64,000 nucleotides of DNA from Flavivirga spongiicola. Its GTDB lineage: Bacteria; Bacteroidota; Bacteroidia; Flavobacteriales; Flavobacteriaceae. The position numbers were made by a program, and so were the translations under genes. The notes below the pieces were generated by a model, which was not told where the DNA came from, ran no database searches, and saw nothing but the letters and a program-made list of their open reading frames with translations. Within the stretch, counting starts at the first letter, position 1; each line of letters starts with the position of its first letter. This document shows, in pieces, positions 1 through 9,434 of this stretch. The DNA lies in contig NZ_JAUOEO010000002.1 of assembly GCF_030540825.1 (NCBI RefSeq), positions 186,001-250,000 on the forward strand. Direction: 5' to 3'.

Positions 1-327
1 CAATATATTCCAAATGATTTTTGGGAATTAATTGATACTAGTGCCTCTTATGCAGAGATAGTACAGATAGAAAAAGGTCAAGTTGCTGTTATAGATAAAA
101 TTAAAATAAAATCCTTAGAGCAAGTAAATCAAGGTAAAAAGATATATAAGGGACGTACTCCAATAAGGTTAGGACAATTAAAAATGGCTTCTGAATTTTG
201 TAAATATGACTTCTATAAAACAGGAGCATTTAATCATACTATTATTAGTGAAAAACTAAAGAATGCATTAGGGGTTAACGGTATTACTGGATATCAAATT
301 AAATCGTTCGATAAAATCTGTTTTTAA
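1..327 (+). CDS. Partial C-terminal part of a possible Imm11 (DUF1629)-like immunity protein
   Basis: The reading frame is open from the first base to a TAA and gives 108 residues, so the N-terminus lies outside the window. The ending, with SEKLKNALG followed by GITGYQIKS, resembles the C-terminal end of DUF1629/Imm11 proteins, which often finish with SE(R/K)LK.A....GITG.. and are proposed immunity proteins of polymorphic toxin systems. This is a memory-based resemblance over a short stretch, so the family is tentative. There is no membrane segment, so the protein is probably cytoplasmic. A 78-bp piece of this gene is repeated just downstream, and further decayed coding DNA follows, as is common in toxin/immunity arrays. 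Confidence 0.45.
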   Translation, partial: QYIPNDFWELIDTSASYAEIVQIEKGQVAVIDKIKIKSLEQVNQGKKIYKGRTPIRLGQLKMASEFCKYDFYKTGAFNHTIISEKLKNALGVNGITGYQIKSFDKICF

Positions 328-340
328 CAAAACCTAACCC

Positions 341-427
341 GTACTCTAATTAAGATTAGGGTAATTAAAAATGGCTTCTGAATTTTGTAAATATAACTTC
401 TATAAAACAGCGACATTTATTATATAG
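341..427 (+). repeat. Degenerate direct repeat of the upstream gene's 3' part
   Basis: Bases 341-418 nearly repeat bases 155-231 inside the preceding gene. The shared core reads AAAAATGGCTTCTGAATTTT, and both copies go on to encode a stretch like MASEFCKY(D/N)FYKT. In this copy the frame hits TAG at 425-427, so it encodes only a fragment (MASEFCKYNFYKTATFII). It looks like the remnant of a second, tandemly duplicated immunity-like gene. Confidence 0.75.
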
Positions 428-435
428 CTAAAAAA

Positions 436-1146
436 ATGAGTAAAAGACAATTAATATTCGTAATAGTTATTGTTTATATAACTACGAATAGCTTTGGACA
501 AAAAAATAGTTTTACTAATACGTTGGTACATTTTGTAATAAAAGAAAGAAATTATGTGTCAAAAGAGTATGCTAATTCGGTTAATAATGAAAATGGTAAA
601 AGAACTAATGACGAATGGGAGGGTGATTTGTTAGCCTTTTATCCACCAACGCCTTCATTACCAAAAGAAGTTCCGTCTGATTTCAAAAGATTTATACATT
701 TCACAATAACCCCTAAACATTATATTGAATATCGAATAGTAGATAATATTTTTGAAAATGATACATTACATAGTCCTGCTACTATAAAAATAGTTAAGCT
801 TGATAGAAAAGACTTAACAGTGACAGAATTTATACCATTATGGTTTGAAATGAGAAAAAGGAAACTCTATAAAATGGAAATATGCAATTATAATACTATA
901 ACTGAATATAGGAAGATTAGAAAGAATATGTGTGGATATGATTGTTTCAAAATAACTTTGGAGGACAAGTTTAATTCTGATTATTTAATTGAGTTATATG
1001 TTACCGAAGATATTAGACTTAATTATCACCCTATTGTTAATTGCGAAAAAATATTTAGTAAATATTTTCCTTTATATGTTAAAGAATATAAAAAGGAATA
1101 TCCAAACGACTATTTTAGAGAGTTTAGTTTTGTAAAATCTCAATAA
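436..1146 (+). CDS. Secreted protein of unknown function
   Basis: A 236-residue protein with a clear N-terminal signal peptide (residues 1-21: positive MSKRQ, hydrophobic LIFVIVIVYI, cleavage near SFG-Q). I do not recognise the mature part. It is rich in Lys, Tyr, Ile and Asn and contains three cysteines (in CNYN, MCGYDC region), with no membrane segment after the signal. The pattern of short beta-like strands and the C-terminal part around YDCFKITLEDKF vaguely recalls GLPGLI-type flavobacterial secreted proteins, but there is no GLPGLI motif. It stands alone between decayed coding remnants on both sides, so it is probably accessory. Confidence 0.7.
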   Translation: MSKRQLIFVIVIVYITTNSFGQKNSFTNTLVHFVIKERNYVSKEYANSVNNENGKRTNDEWEGDLLAFYPPTPSLPKEVPSDFKRFIHFTITPKHYIEYRIVDNIFENDTLHSPATIKIVKLDRKDLTVTEFIPLWFEMRKRKLYKMEICNYNTITEYRKIRKNMCGYDCFKITLEDKFNSDYLIELYVTEDIRLNYHPIVNCEKIFSKYFPLYVKEYKKEYPNDYFREFSFVKSQ

Positions 1147-1334
1147 AAAGAATCAAAATGACTTTTAGGAGTATCAAAATCCAAGCAGTTATAATTACTC
1201 CACTTGTCTAAGACAGCTTACTTTCAAATTTTAGAGAAATAATCGGATAATGCAAAAATTTATATATAAGTTTTTAAGAATAGTAGAAAGGCACAGAAAA
1301 CGCTGAGAAGTAAAGTAAAGATAAATTTTAATAA

Positions 1335-1598
1335 TTAAGACTTAATCTGATAATACCTGGTCAACTTCACTGGAATATGCACTTTGTATCACAAAACGAA
1401 GAAGGTGACCGTCACACGACAGGATTACATAACTCAGCTAGTGCCAGACTTAATAACTTATAATCATACAGATGCTGGTGACGTTACATTGAACGATTAC
1501 ATATAGGAGTAGGAGCAAGTTATATAAGGTATTGAAGTATTGATAATCCTTCGGAATTACCAACAATTCAACACCAAAAAATCATTAATATGAGATAA
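1335..1598 (+). pseudogene. Decayed coding remnant with three in-frame stops
   Basis: One continuous frame reads like protein: PGQLHWNMHFVSQNEEGDRH, then TTGLHNSASARLNNL-stop, RLHIGVGASYIRY-stop, SIDNPSELPTIQHQKIINMR-stop. TAA at 1461, TGA at 1479 and TGA at 1533 interrupt it; the last may have been a Trp codon. No start codon or ribosome binding site precedes it. Composition and lack of repetition suggest a genuine decayed gene rather than chance, but I cannot name the family. Its position beside an immunity-like gene suggests, without proof, a former toxin or effector. The rest of 1147-1883 holds only a chance 61-codon GTG frame. Confidence 0.5.
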
Positions 1599-1883
1599 TT
1601 GAAAAAATAAATATTAACTTTGGAGAACTAGGCTAGTGCTTTTCATAGGAGTTCTTTGTTGTGCTTTCGTTATTTTTTATTCTATTTCGTTGTTCAATAA
1701 CTATATCAAGTTCACTTTTTGTGGACGTTATACAAAAGGGAATGGTAGTCTACCTGCCACAGTTTGTCAAATTGTCTTTAAGCGCTTATGCGTAATTGTT
1801 ATTTCCTTTCAAAGTCAGTAGAGTATGTACAGCTTATGATTTTCAATTTTATTCATTAAAGTTTATTGACAGTAGTTAACGTA

Positions 1884-2363
1884 TTATTCAATCTCTCGTA
1901 ATAATCTTCCATCACGAAGGTTATCTTTAAAATATACTAACGTAACTATTTCTCCAATAGAAGTATTATTATATGAATCACCATTAATATAACTTAGCTT
2001 AATCGTTTTGCCCAAACGTTCGATTTTTGTCCTTTCTTTATCTTTGAAAACAGTAGATAATATGTCGTCACTCATCTTTTCTGCATTATCCAGACCAGTT
2101 GTATCCTTTCTCTTGTAATAGGGGATTTTCTCAATAACCTCAAACCAATCCACATCCATATAATAATGTGGATTTTTACGTGTTCCCGTTTTATATTTTT
2201 TTACCACGACCACTTGTTCTCTGATTCCAGATTTTAACAACGAATCTTCTTGGGTATTAATAATATTGAATAATACCACAAAAGAGATGGCAATTATTGC
2301 TGATACTATCCATGTAATTCTGTTGATTCGTTTTATTTTTTGTTTGGAAAATTGTTTCGTCAT
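1884..2363 (-). CDS. Membrane-anchored protein of unknown function
   Basis: A 159-residue protein with a basic N-terminus (MTKQFSKQKIKRINR), one membrane segment at about residues 17-35 (ITWIVSAIIAISFVVLFNI) and a soluble remainder that is probably extracytoplasmic. The soluble part has a small beta-rich look (REQVVVVKKYKTGTRKNPHYYMDVDWF) that superficially resembles DUF3592-type periplasmic domains; I cannot confirm this. It is the last gene of a minus-strand series that includes the 566-residue exported protein 37 bp upstream and PorP/SprF, so it may belong to the same transcription unit. Confidence 0.65.
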   Translation of the reverse strand: MTKQFSKQKIKRINRITWIVSAIIAISFVVLFNIINTQEDSLLKSGIREQVVVVKKYKTGTRKNPHYYMDVDWFEVIEKIPYYKRKDTTGLDNAEKMSDDILSTVFKDKERTKIERLGKTIKLSYINGDSYNNTSIGEIVTLVYFKDNLRDGRLLREIE

Positions 2364-2400
2364 TTATTTACTTTAATACTATTACCTACTTAAAAGTGAA

Positions 2401-4101
2401 TTAGTTTATATTATCACACGATATATATGCATTAGTTCCTGCTCCAGCAAATTCTAAATTATTATTGAAACTGCCATTACCTTGAGCTTGCTGCTTAAAA
2501 TTAAAATACTGGTACATGCATTTCCCGTCATGTTCTTTTGAGACCAATGCTATTGATAAAGAGCGAGACACAATAACACCTGAGTAGGTTTTATCATAGT
2601 CCCAATTTACCGATGTAATAATAGCTTTGGTATAAGTTTTCCCTGAACTTGAACTTTTTTTGCGCATAATCGTCAGAGCTTGATTTTCCAAACCAGTGCC
2701 GGACATTCCTCGTTTGGGCAATTTTTCATCTTTTAATCTGGCATTTTCTTCGCGACCAACAATTTGCTTCAAATGGTCTACACCCGAAGATTGGTCAATA
2801 GTAAAACCACCTTTTATACTTGAATTGGTTCCCCTAAAAACAACTTCAATATCAATAGTAGTTCCAGAATAAGGGCCAGCCGTCAATAAAGCATTGGCTA
2901 TATGCTCATGTGTTCTTAACTTGTTTTCTACATATGGTGTTCCGTTTTTTTGTTTCCAGACATTACTTGGCAATATGGCAAGCTGCAGGTAATTTTTTTC
3001 TTGCATTGGTGTTGTTACCCATACTGCGGTGCTTGATGGTTCGCTAATAATGCCACTATTAACTTTGACCTTAACATCATTCGCGGCATAAGAATCTGTT
3101 AGCTGTCTTAGTTTAGAAGGTAAATAGACGGTTGCATAAATATTATCCCCTGATTTAAAGTTGGTTGAAAAATCATTTTCCGATTCATTTCCTATGGCCA
3201 CTTCTTTTTTTGAAAACAATATTTTACCCAAATGCTTTTTATGCATTTCACTGGCATAAGTAATTCCTCCTGTTTTCTTACCAATCTGATTTTCTACTTC
3301 TTTTAACCATTGAGTGGCCTTTGCGTTATTGGGCGCAAATTTTAAAAGCAATTGACAAAACGCTTTTGTAGCTTCCAGTTCTTCTAATTCCTTTTGCGGG
3401 TCACCCTTAATACCAATATTGTTCATGTAATCTAAATAAGCCTTATAAGTGCCTTGACTTTTATTGATAAAGTTGGGATAATCATTTAAAGCACTAACTA
3501 CTTGTTCTACATAAAACTTAACCCTTGTGTATGTTCCGTTTGTTTTTGAGGCTTCAACTTTGGCCATGTAGTCGGACTTATTGAAGTTCGCAAATCGAGT
3601 CACCGTCTCATATAATTTATTGTGGCTCCCATTAACAAATTTCAACCCTTGTGCGGCATCAGCACCATGTTCAGTATCACTATAGATATGATTTAGGTAC
3701 ATGTGAATGTCTCTAAAGTAATTTGCTGCATTTTCTGCGCTATTGGCCAAAGAAGCTTCATTTTCATAATCTACTTTATAACTATCAAAAGCTTTTTTTT
3801 CGTTAGAGATGTCCAAATCTGGGCATTTTGTCTGTATTGCTTTTAAGTTTCTTTCTGCATTACTTATATACGTTTTGAAGGAACTACTTGAAGTTTCATT
3901 GGCTGCCTTTTTAGTTTCTAGTTTTTCTAAATATCTGTTCAAAGATTTAAGTGCAGAATCACAAGGTCCTTTTTTTACTGTTGCCATGGTTTCTTTTGCT
4001 TTTTTTAAGTTTATTTGAGCATTTGTATGTTGTAGTACTCCTGTAAACAAGAAGGTTAACAGGATAAGTAAGTATCTTTTTATAATTGATTTATAGTGCA
4101 T
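2401..4101 (-). CDS. Large exported protein of unknown function, helical N-half and beta-rich C-half
   Basis: A 566-residue protein with a signal peptide (residues 1-28, cleavage near TNA-Q). Residues 30 to about 280 are strongly helical and charged, with coiled-coil or TPR-like character (CDSALKSLNRYLEKLETKKA, ELEELEATKAFCQLLLKFAP). Residues 280-566 are beta-rich, with STNFKSGDNIYATVYLPSKL and a lysine/serine segment near the end. I do not recognise a family. It ends without a T9SS C-terminal signal. The start lies 20 bp downstream of the PorP/SprF stop on the same strand, so the two are very likely co-transcribed, suggesting an accessory role at the cell envelope with the adhesin/PorP system. 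Confidence 0.75.
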   Translation of the reverse strand: MHYKSIIKRYLLILLTFLFTGVLQHTNAQINLKKAKETMATVKKGPCDSALKSLNRYLEKLETKKAANETSSSSFKTYISNAERNLKAIQTKCPDLDISNEKKAFDSYKVDYENEASLANSAENAANYFRDIHMYLNHIYSDTEHGADAAQGLKFVNGSHNKLYETVTRFANFNKSDYMAKVEASKTNGTYTRVKFYVEQVVSALNDYPNFINKSQGTYKAYLDYMNNIGIKGDPQKELEELEATKAFCQLLLKFAPNNAKATQWLKEVENQIGKKTGGITYASEMHKKHLGKILFSKKEVAIGNESENDFSTNFKSGDNIYATVYLPSKLRQLTDSYAANDVKVKVNSGIISEPSSTAVWVTTPMQEKNYLQLAILPSNVWKQKNGTPYVENKLRTHEHIANALLTAGPYSGTTIDIEVVFRGTNSSIKGGFTIDQSSGVDHLKQIVGREENARLKDEKLPKRGMSGTGLENQALTIMRKKSSSSGKTYTKAIITSVNWDYDKTYSGVIVSRSLSIALVSKEHDGKCMYQYFNFKQQAQGNGSFNNNLEFAGAGTNAYISCDNIN

Positions 4102-4121
4102 AAGCTCAGGATTATTTTTTA

Positions 4122-4997
4122 TTAAAAACGAAATTTTAATATCACTTCATGACTTCCGTCACCATAGTTTCTCACGTCTGTTATTGAACTGTCATAGGCG
4201 TAACCGATTCTAACCCAATCTGCCATTTTAAAAAATGCCAAGCCACTTATAGATTCTTTTAATCTATGACTAATACCAATTTCTATCAGGTTGTATAAGT
4301 CGAATGTTCCACTAACATCCATAGAAAAAGGAACTCCACTTACTACTCTTGTTAAAACAGAAGGCGTAAAAGTCACATCTCTACTTAATGGAAGGTGGTA
4401 TCCAGCTCCAGCAAACAAATGAAGTTCATCTGTAGCCTCTGTTACAATACCCGCTTCCTTTTCGTATCTTTCTGTCTTTAGAATGGCAGGCGCAGAAACA
4501 TTTACAAAAAAGCTTTTTCCTCTTAAATAGGCGCCTACTCCAATATTTGGATTAAATACACTTACATTTTCGGTAAAAAGCGGGTCGTTCTCAACTCCTG
4601 TTTTGGTTAGGTCTATACCAATAAAAGAGCCTCCTCCTTTGAGTCCCAGAAAAAGGTCTACGGTTTCTGTTAATTGCAGCTTGTATGAAAAATCAATATA
4701 AACGTCAGTTTCATTCAGTACATATACGCTGCTATTGGTAATAGAAGCACCCAACCCAACTTTTTCATTCATTGGAATACTCAATGAAAAACTTTGGGTT
4801 TCGGGTGCATCTTCTAAACCAATCCACTGACTTCTAAAATTTGATGTGAATTCTGTTTTTTCACCAACTCCAGCATAAGCAGGATTGATAATGTTCATGT
4901 TGTAATTATACAGCGTAAAGGTTACGTCTTGCTGTGCATGGGACTGAATGTAAAATATCGAGATTACGATAAAACAATATAATTTGGTTTTTTTCAT
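4122..4997 (-). CDS. PorP/SprF-family type IX secretion system outer-membrane protein
   Basis: A 291-residue protein with a signal peptide (residues 1-21, SHA-Q) and the hallmark N-terminal block of the family: QDVTFTLYNYNMNIINPAYAGV followed by FTSNFRSQWIGLEDAPETQSFS. The rest alternates strands typical of a beta barrel (GLGASITNSSVY, LGLKGGGSFIGIDL) and ends in a strand with terminal Phe (HEVILKFRF), a usual outer-membrane barrel signature. Family members partner with large T9SS substrates bearing a type B (gliding-associated) C-terminal domain, and exactly such a gene lies immediately upstream on the same strand. It probably anchors or helps export that adhesin at the outer membrane. Confidence 0.92.
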   Translation of the reverse strand: MKKTKLYCFIVISIFYIQSHAQQDVTFTLYNYNMNIINPAYAGVGEKTEFTSNFRSQWIGLEDAPETQSFSLSIPMNEKVGLGASITNSSVYVLNETDVYIDFSYKLQLTETVDLFLGLKGGGSFIGIDLTKTGVENDPLFTENVSVFNPNIGVGAYLRGKSFFVNVSAPAILKTERYEKEAGIVTEATDELHLFAGAGYHLPLSRDVTFTPSVLTRVVSGVPFSMDVSGTFDLYNLIEIGISHRLKESISGLAFFKMADWVRIGYAYDSSITDVRNYGDGSHEVILKFRF

Positions 4998-5011
4998 TTT
5001 TATATTTTTTA

Positions 5012-5039
5012 TGAGAGAGGTTTTTGCAAACCCCTCTCA
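5012..5039 (-). other. Intercistronic hairpin upstream of the PorP/SprF gene
   Basis: On the transcribed strand TGAGAGGGG pairs with CCTCTCTCA around a 10-base loop, with one mismatch. It sits between the adhesin stop and the PorP/SprF start and has no U-tract after it, so it is more likely an mRNA-processing or stability element than a terminator. Confidence 0.4.
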
Positions 5040-5080
5040 AGTAATTGATTTGATTTTTAATGATTTGATTATGGGAGTGG

Positions 5081-8000
5081 TTAATAATTGATGTATATCC
5101 ACCCTTTTTTAGGGCTAAATTCTGCCTCATTTAAATTTATGATATACAGATATGCACCAACAGGCAGTTTTTTGTTACCGTTACCAGCTTTGTTAGACAC
5201 ACCATTCCAATTATTCTGATAATTATTGGCTTCAAATACCAGCTCTCCCCATCTATTAAATACTTGAACATTATTGTTTGGGAAGTCCTCAATATTTTCT
5301 ATAATCCAGATATCCTTAATTGAATCGCCATTAGGGGAGAAACCACCTGGTACAATAACCTCCAAAGACTCACAATTGTCAGATACATTGTTGTTGTTTT
5401 CATCTATGGATTCAATGGTAACTGTTGCTGTTTCTGTAGCAGAATTTCCAGAATTATCGGTTACGGTAAGTGTTACAGTTACATCACCTAGAGCTGGACA
5501 ATTAAATGAAGTGATATCTAAAGATATACTATCAATGCCACTGCAAGAATCGGAAGAACCGTTGTCTATATCTTGGGCAGAAATCGTTGCCTGTCCATCG
5601 GCATCTAGCTGTACGGTAATATCTTGGGTAACCACTATTGGTACGGTTGTATCTTCTACAGTTACAGTTGCTGTACCTATTTGGGAGTTCCCGTTGGAAT
5701 CTGTTACAGTCAATGTTACCGTATTTGCTCCTAAATCACTACAGGTAAAATCTGTTTTGTCTAAAATTGTAGTTGAGATACCACAGCTATCAGTACTTCC
5801 ATTGTCGATATCCGAAGCTTGTACGGTAGCTTGCTCATTGGCATCCAATGCTATTGTTATATTTTGGGTAATCACATTTGGTGTAACCGTATCTTCTATA
5901 GTTACGGTAGCATTAACATTATCGCTATTTCCTGAACCATCTGTTACAGTTAGTACAACAACATTCTGCCCAATATCAGAACAGGTGAAACTATTGGGAG
6001 CTACGGTGAGGTTAACAGTACAATTATCGGAACTTCCATTATCAATATCATTTCCTGTAATAGTGGCTTGTCCATTAGCGTCCAATTGTACGGTAATATT
6101 CTGAGCAACCGCTGTTGGAGCAATAACATCTTCTACGGTTACAGCAATGGTTGTAGTGTCTGTATTTCCGCTGGCATCGTTTACGGTAAACACCACTTCG
6201 TTAACACCGAGGTCTGCACATGTAAAGGTGCTTTTGCTTAAAGAGGCTCCAGTTATGGCACAATTATCCGACGAACCATTATCTACATCTAAAGTAGTCA
6301 CCGTTACTTGTCCACTGGCATCTAATTGTAGGGTAATATCATTTGCACTAGCTACCGGTGAAATAGTTTCTGTAACGGTTACTATGGCGGTTCCAGTGCC
6401 TACATTACCTTCATTATCCGTAACCGATAAGATTACCGTATTGTCTCCCGTTGTACTACAATCGAAACTTGAAATATTTACAGACATTGAAGCAATACCA
6501 CAATTATCCGTACTACCATTATCTATATCAGATGCGACAATACTTGCCTGTGCAAAAGCATCTAAGGGCACGGTAATATTTTGCGTTATAACTGTTGGAA
6601 CAAGCGTGTCTTCTACAGTAACCACAGCTGTACAACTTGCAGTATTGGTACCATCATCAACGGTAAGCGTTACATTGTTAGCCCCAATATCAGCACAACT
6701 AAATGTACTTTTTGATATGGTTGAAGTAAATGTACCACAACCACTACCTGACCCTCCATCTATTTCAGAAGGTGTAATCGTAGCTTGCCCATTAGCATCT
6801 AGTTGTATCGTAATATTTTGGCAAACAGCCGTTAGGGGAACATTATCTTCTATGGTTACCACGGCGGTTTCTGTGTCTGTATTTCCACTAGGGTCTGTAA
6901 CAGTTAATGTAACGGTATTGGCACCGAGGTTGGTACAATTAAAGCTTGATGGGTTAACCGTTCTACTAACTATCGCACAATTATCGGTAGAACCGTTATC
7001 AATATCTGTACCCACTATAGTTGCTTGCCCATTGGTGTTGAGTTGTATTGTAATGTTTTGAGTAGAAGCTATAGGAAGCGTATTATCTTCTACGGTTACC
7101 ACAGCTGTATTGGTAGCTACATTATTATTAGTATCGGTAACCGTTAGTGTAACAGTATTGTTGCCTAAATTGGTACAATCGAAAGTTGTTATTGATGGTG
7201 TCATAGAAGCAATACCACAATTATCGCTAGACCCATTATCTATATCTGTACCAGTTATAGTGACTTGACCGTTGGCATCTAAAGCAACAGTAGTACTATT
7301 TGTTAGCGCAATAGGGTTTATACCATCTGTGGTGGTTATGGTTACCTGTGATGCCGCCGAATTGGGTAAATTAGGAGAGTTGACATCGGTTGCGGCATTT
7401 GCAGGTACATTGATAGTAATATCAGTATTACATAAAGAAGTTGGTGTTATTAAAGCGGTATACTCATTTGGACCGCTAGCTGCAGAAAAGTTGCTTGCAG
7501 TAGCATTAGTGAGTACAATATCATTAACATCAAAGCCCGTTACATCTCTATCAAATAGAAAAGTAACATTAAAGGGAGTGAGGGTATTTACTGTTGTTGG
7601 AGCATTAAGAATTGAAACTGTAGGGCCACATGGTCCGGATACAATATAAACTTGATTCGATCTTTTAACCATGTTAACATTGTTTTGGGCAACGGTAATA
7701 TCATCTACATAAATACAGGTGAGTCCCGAAGCTACAGTAGTGTCTAGGTATAAATTTGTAATATTTGCATTTTTAATATTTAAATCTGTAAGGCTTGCAG
7801 GGATACCCAATGTACCCAAAACTGTACTAGATGATAAATCTAGACTTGTAATTGGGTTGTTGACACAGCTTAATTGGCTTAATGCAGAATTTGTAGAAGT
7901 GTCCAAACTTGTCAGGTTATTGTTATTACTTGTTAAATTGGCCAATGCCGTATTTGTCGAAATATTTAGACTAGTTATATTATTATCAGAACAATCTAAT

Positions 8001-9298
8001 TGAACTAATGATGTGTTTGATGACACATCTATGTTTGTAAAATTATTTTCTTTTACATTAAGACTTATTAATGACGTATATGGTGATACATTTATGCTTG
8101 ATAAATTGCTATTTTGAACAGCAATTATTTCAAGATTTGGAGCTGTAGATGGAAGAATAAGAGAAGAAAGACCTGTATTATTAACACAGTAAAGCCTCCT
8201 AAGTGTTGTATTAGAGCTGAGATCTAATGAGGTAAGAGAATTATTATTAAGATATAGAAAATTCAAGGCTATATTTGACGACAAGTCCACGGTACTTAAA
8301 TTGTTGAAGTTTAACCTTAAGCTAGTTAATGACGTGAAATACTCGATTCCTGTTAAATCTGAGATACCCAAATTGGCCAAATTAAAGTCTGTAGGTATTA
8401 GGGCTTCGCTTACCTGTATTTCACTATCTAAATTAGTATCAACGCCTCTTGCAATTAATGCAGCCTTAAAATTAGCATCTGGAATATAAACGATTGGACA
8501 GTCTAAAGCATAAGCAGTTGCTGCATCCTTTTGCCAACCTGTTTTTGAAGCGGCAATAGTTACATCATCTACAGAAATACATGAAAGACTTGGGTTATTG
8601 AAGGCGTTAAATGTTGATAAAGTTGCAATATTTCCATTTTTGATATTTAATTCTATTAAATTAGAATTGTTACCACAACGAGCTGTAATGAGTCCTGTAT
8701 AAGATGATAAATCCAAACTAGTCAGCCCAAGGGCTGTTAAGTTAACCGTAGTTATACTATTTGTGTTAGGTAAGGACAATGAAGTAAGATTGCTCATTCC
8801 TATCACACTAACACTAACTAGAGAAGTATTTGAAGTCAAATCTAATGAAGTCATGTTATTATTACTGCAAATTAATCCTGTCAAAGCTGTATTTGAGCTT
8901 AAATCTAAAGAAGTTAAAGTGCCATTTGTGTTTACTATCAAAAATGTTAGAGCTGTATTAGCTGAAAGATTCAAAGAGGTTAAGGGATTTGAATAGCAAT
9001 CTAGTGTAGCCAAAGAAGTGTTTGAAGAAAAGTCTAGAGCGCCAATATTGTTCTGGCGTAAACTTAAATCTGTTAAAGATGTAAAAAACTCGATTCCTGT
9101 TAAATTGGATATCCCAAGATTATCTAGAGAAAGATTAGTAGGTACTAGCGCTTCATTTACTTGTATTTCACCATCTAAGCTAGTGTCAATTCCTAGAGCA
9201 ATCAAAGCGGCTTTAAAATTCGCGTCGGGGATATTAATGGTTTGCGAATATGCTTTTACACATAGAAGTAGTAAGACTATTGGAAGTAGTTTTTTCAT
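5081..9298 (-). CDS. Giant T9SS type B-sorted adhesin with LRR blocks and HYR-like repeats
   Basis: A 1405-residue secreted protein. Signal peptide at residues 1-19 (cleavage after AYS). Two leucine-rich blocks begin at about residues 23 and 272 with the same opening, IPDANFKAALIA.G.DT.LD, including a calcium-site-like D.LD.EIQV.EAL. LRRs such as LTSLDLSSNTALTGL follow. A Big-like domain lies at about 565-655 (DVNDIVLTNATASNF). Eight tandem ~80-residue HYR-like repeats span about 655-1295, each with QNITVQLDANGQATI, DIDNGS.DNC and VTLTVTD..GN. The end carries the gliding-motility-associated type B C-terminal domain (VPGGFSPNGDSIKDIWIIEN, NRWGELVFEANNY, PVGAYLYIINL). It should be exported by type IX secretion and displayed or released at the surface with its PorP/SprF partner. 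The adjacent sensor kinase/LytTR pair is the likely regulator. Confidence 0.92.
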   Translation of the reverse strand: MKKLLPIVLLLLCVKAYSQTINIPDANFKAALIALGIDTSLDGEIQVNEALVPTNLSLDNLGISNLTGIEFFTSLTDLSLRQNNIGALDFSSNTSLATLDCYSNPLTSLNLSANTALTFLIVNTNGTLTSLDLSSNTALTGLICSNNNMTSLDLTSNTSLVSVSVIGMSNLTSLSLPNTNSITTVNLTALGLTSLDLSSYTGLITARCGNNSNLIELNIKNGNIATLSTFNAFNNPSLSCISVDDVTIAASKTGWQKDAATAYALDCPIVYIPDANFKAALIARGVDTNLDSEIQVSEALIPTDFNLANLGISDLTGIEYFTSLTSLRLNFNNLSTVDLSSNIALNFLYLNNNSLTSLDLSSNTTLRRLYCVNNTGLSSLILPSTAPNLEIIAVQNSNLSSINVSPYTSLISLNVKENNFTNIDVSSNTSLVQLDCSDNNITSLNISTNTALANLTSNNNNLTSLDTSTNSALSQLSCVNNPITSLDLSSSTVLGTLGIPASLTDLNIKNANITNLYLDTTVASGLTCIYVDDITVAQNNVNMVKRSNQVYIVSGPCGPTVSILNAPTTVNTLTPFNVTFLFDRDVTGFDVNDIVLTNATASNFSAASGPNEYTALITPTSLCNTDITINVPANAATDVNSPNLPNSAASQVTITTTDGINPIALTNSTTVALDANGQVTITGTDIDNGSSDNCGIASMTPSITTFDCTNLGNNTVTLTVTDTNNNVATNTAVVTVEDNTLPIASTQNITIQLNTNGQATIVGTDIDNGSTDNCAIVSRTVNPSSFNCTNLGANTVTLTVTDPSGNTDTETAVVTIEDNVPLTAVCQNITIQLDANGQATITPSEIDGGSGSGCGTFTSTISKSTFSCADIGANNVTLTVDDGTNTASCTAVVTVEDTLVPTVITQNITVPLDAFAQASIVASDIDNGSTDNCGIASMSVNISSFDCSTTGDNTVILSVTDNEGNVGTGTAIVTVTETISPVASANDITLQLDASGQVTVTTLDVDNGSSDNCAITGASLSKSTFTCADLGVNEVVFTVNDASGNTDTTTIAVTVEDVIAPTAVAQNITVQLDANGQATITGNDIDNGSSDNCTVNLTVAPNSFTCSDIGQNVVVLTVTDGSGNSDNVNATVTIEDTVTPNVITQNITIALDANEQATVQASDIDNGSTDSCGISTTILDKTDFTCSDLGANTVTLTVTDSNGNSQIGTATVTVEDTTVPIVVTQDITVQLDADGQATISAQDIDNGSSDSCSGIDSISLDITSFNCPALGDVTVTLTVTDNSGNSATETATVTIESIDENNNNVSDNCESLEVIVPGGFSPNGDSIKDIWIIENIEDFPNNNVQVFNRWGELVFEANNYQNNWNGVSNKAGNGNKKLPVGAYLYIINLNEAEFSPKKGWIYINY
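5415..7335 (-). repeat. Eight tandem ~240-bp coding repeats (HYR-like domains)
   Basis: Each unit encodes about 80 residues with a Cys in DNCGI or DNCAI and a second Cys in F.C..LG.NTVTL, likely a conserved disulfide pair. Unit 3 deviates (GGSGSGCGTF instead of NGSSDNCGI). The repeats create long open antisense frames that are not genes. Tandem identity makes the region prone to copy-number change and assembly collapse. Confidence 0.85.
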
Positions 9299-9434
9299 AA
9301 TTGAATTGGTTTAATTTTAAATCAAAGATGAAGAAAGGTTCTTCTAAAAAATCAGCAGGTTGCTAAATCATAGTATTAGTTTGTTAAGTGATGTGGTATT
9401 CTTTTTAAGTGATTTTTAGTTTTAAGAAAATAAA

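Noticed and set aside
1636..1821. 61-codon frame with a GTG start
   Set aside because: No ribosome binding site or recognisable domain, and it lies in a decayed region; probably chance.
5274..7061. Long plus-strand open frames opposite the adhesin repeats (276 and 304 codons)
   Set aside because: They mirror the eight tandem repeats of the minus-strand gene and have repetitive, low-complexity translations with no start signals. They are antisense shadows.
5415..7335. Regularly spaced repeats that might suggest a CRISPR array
   Set aside because: The units are about 240 bp, contiguous and coding, with no short repeat-spacer structure.
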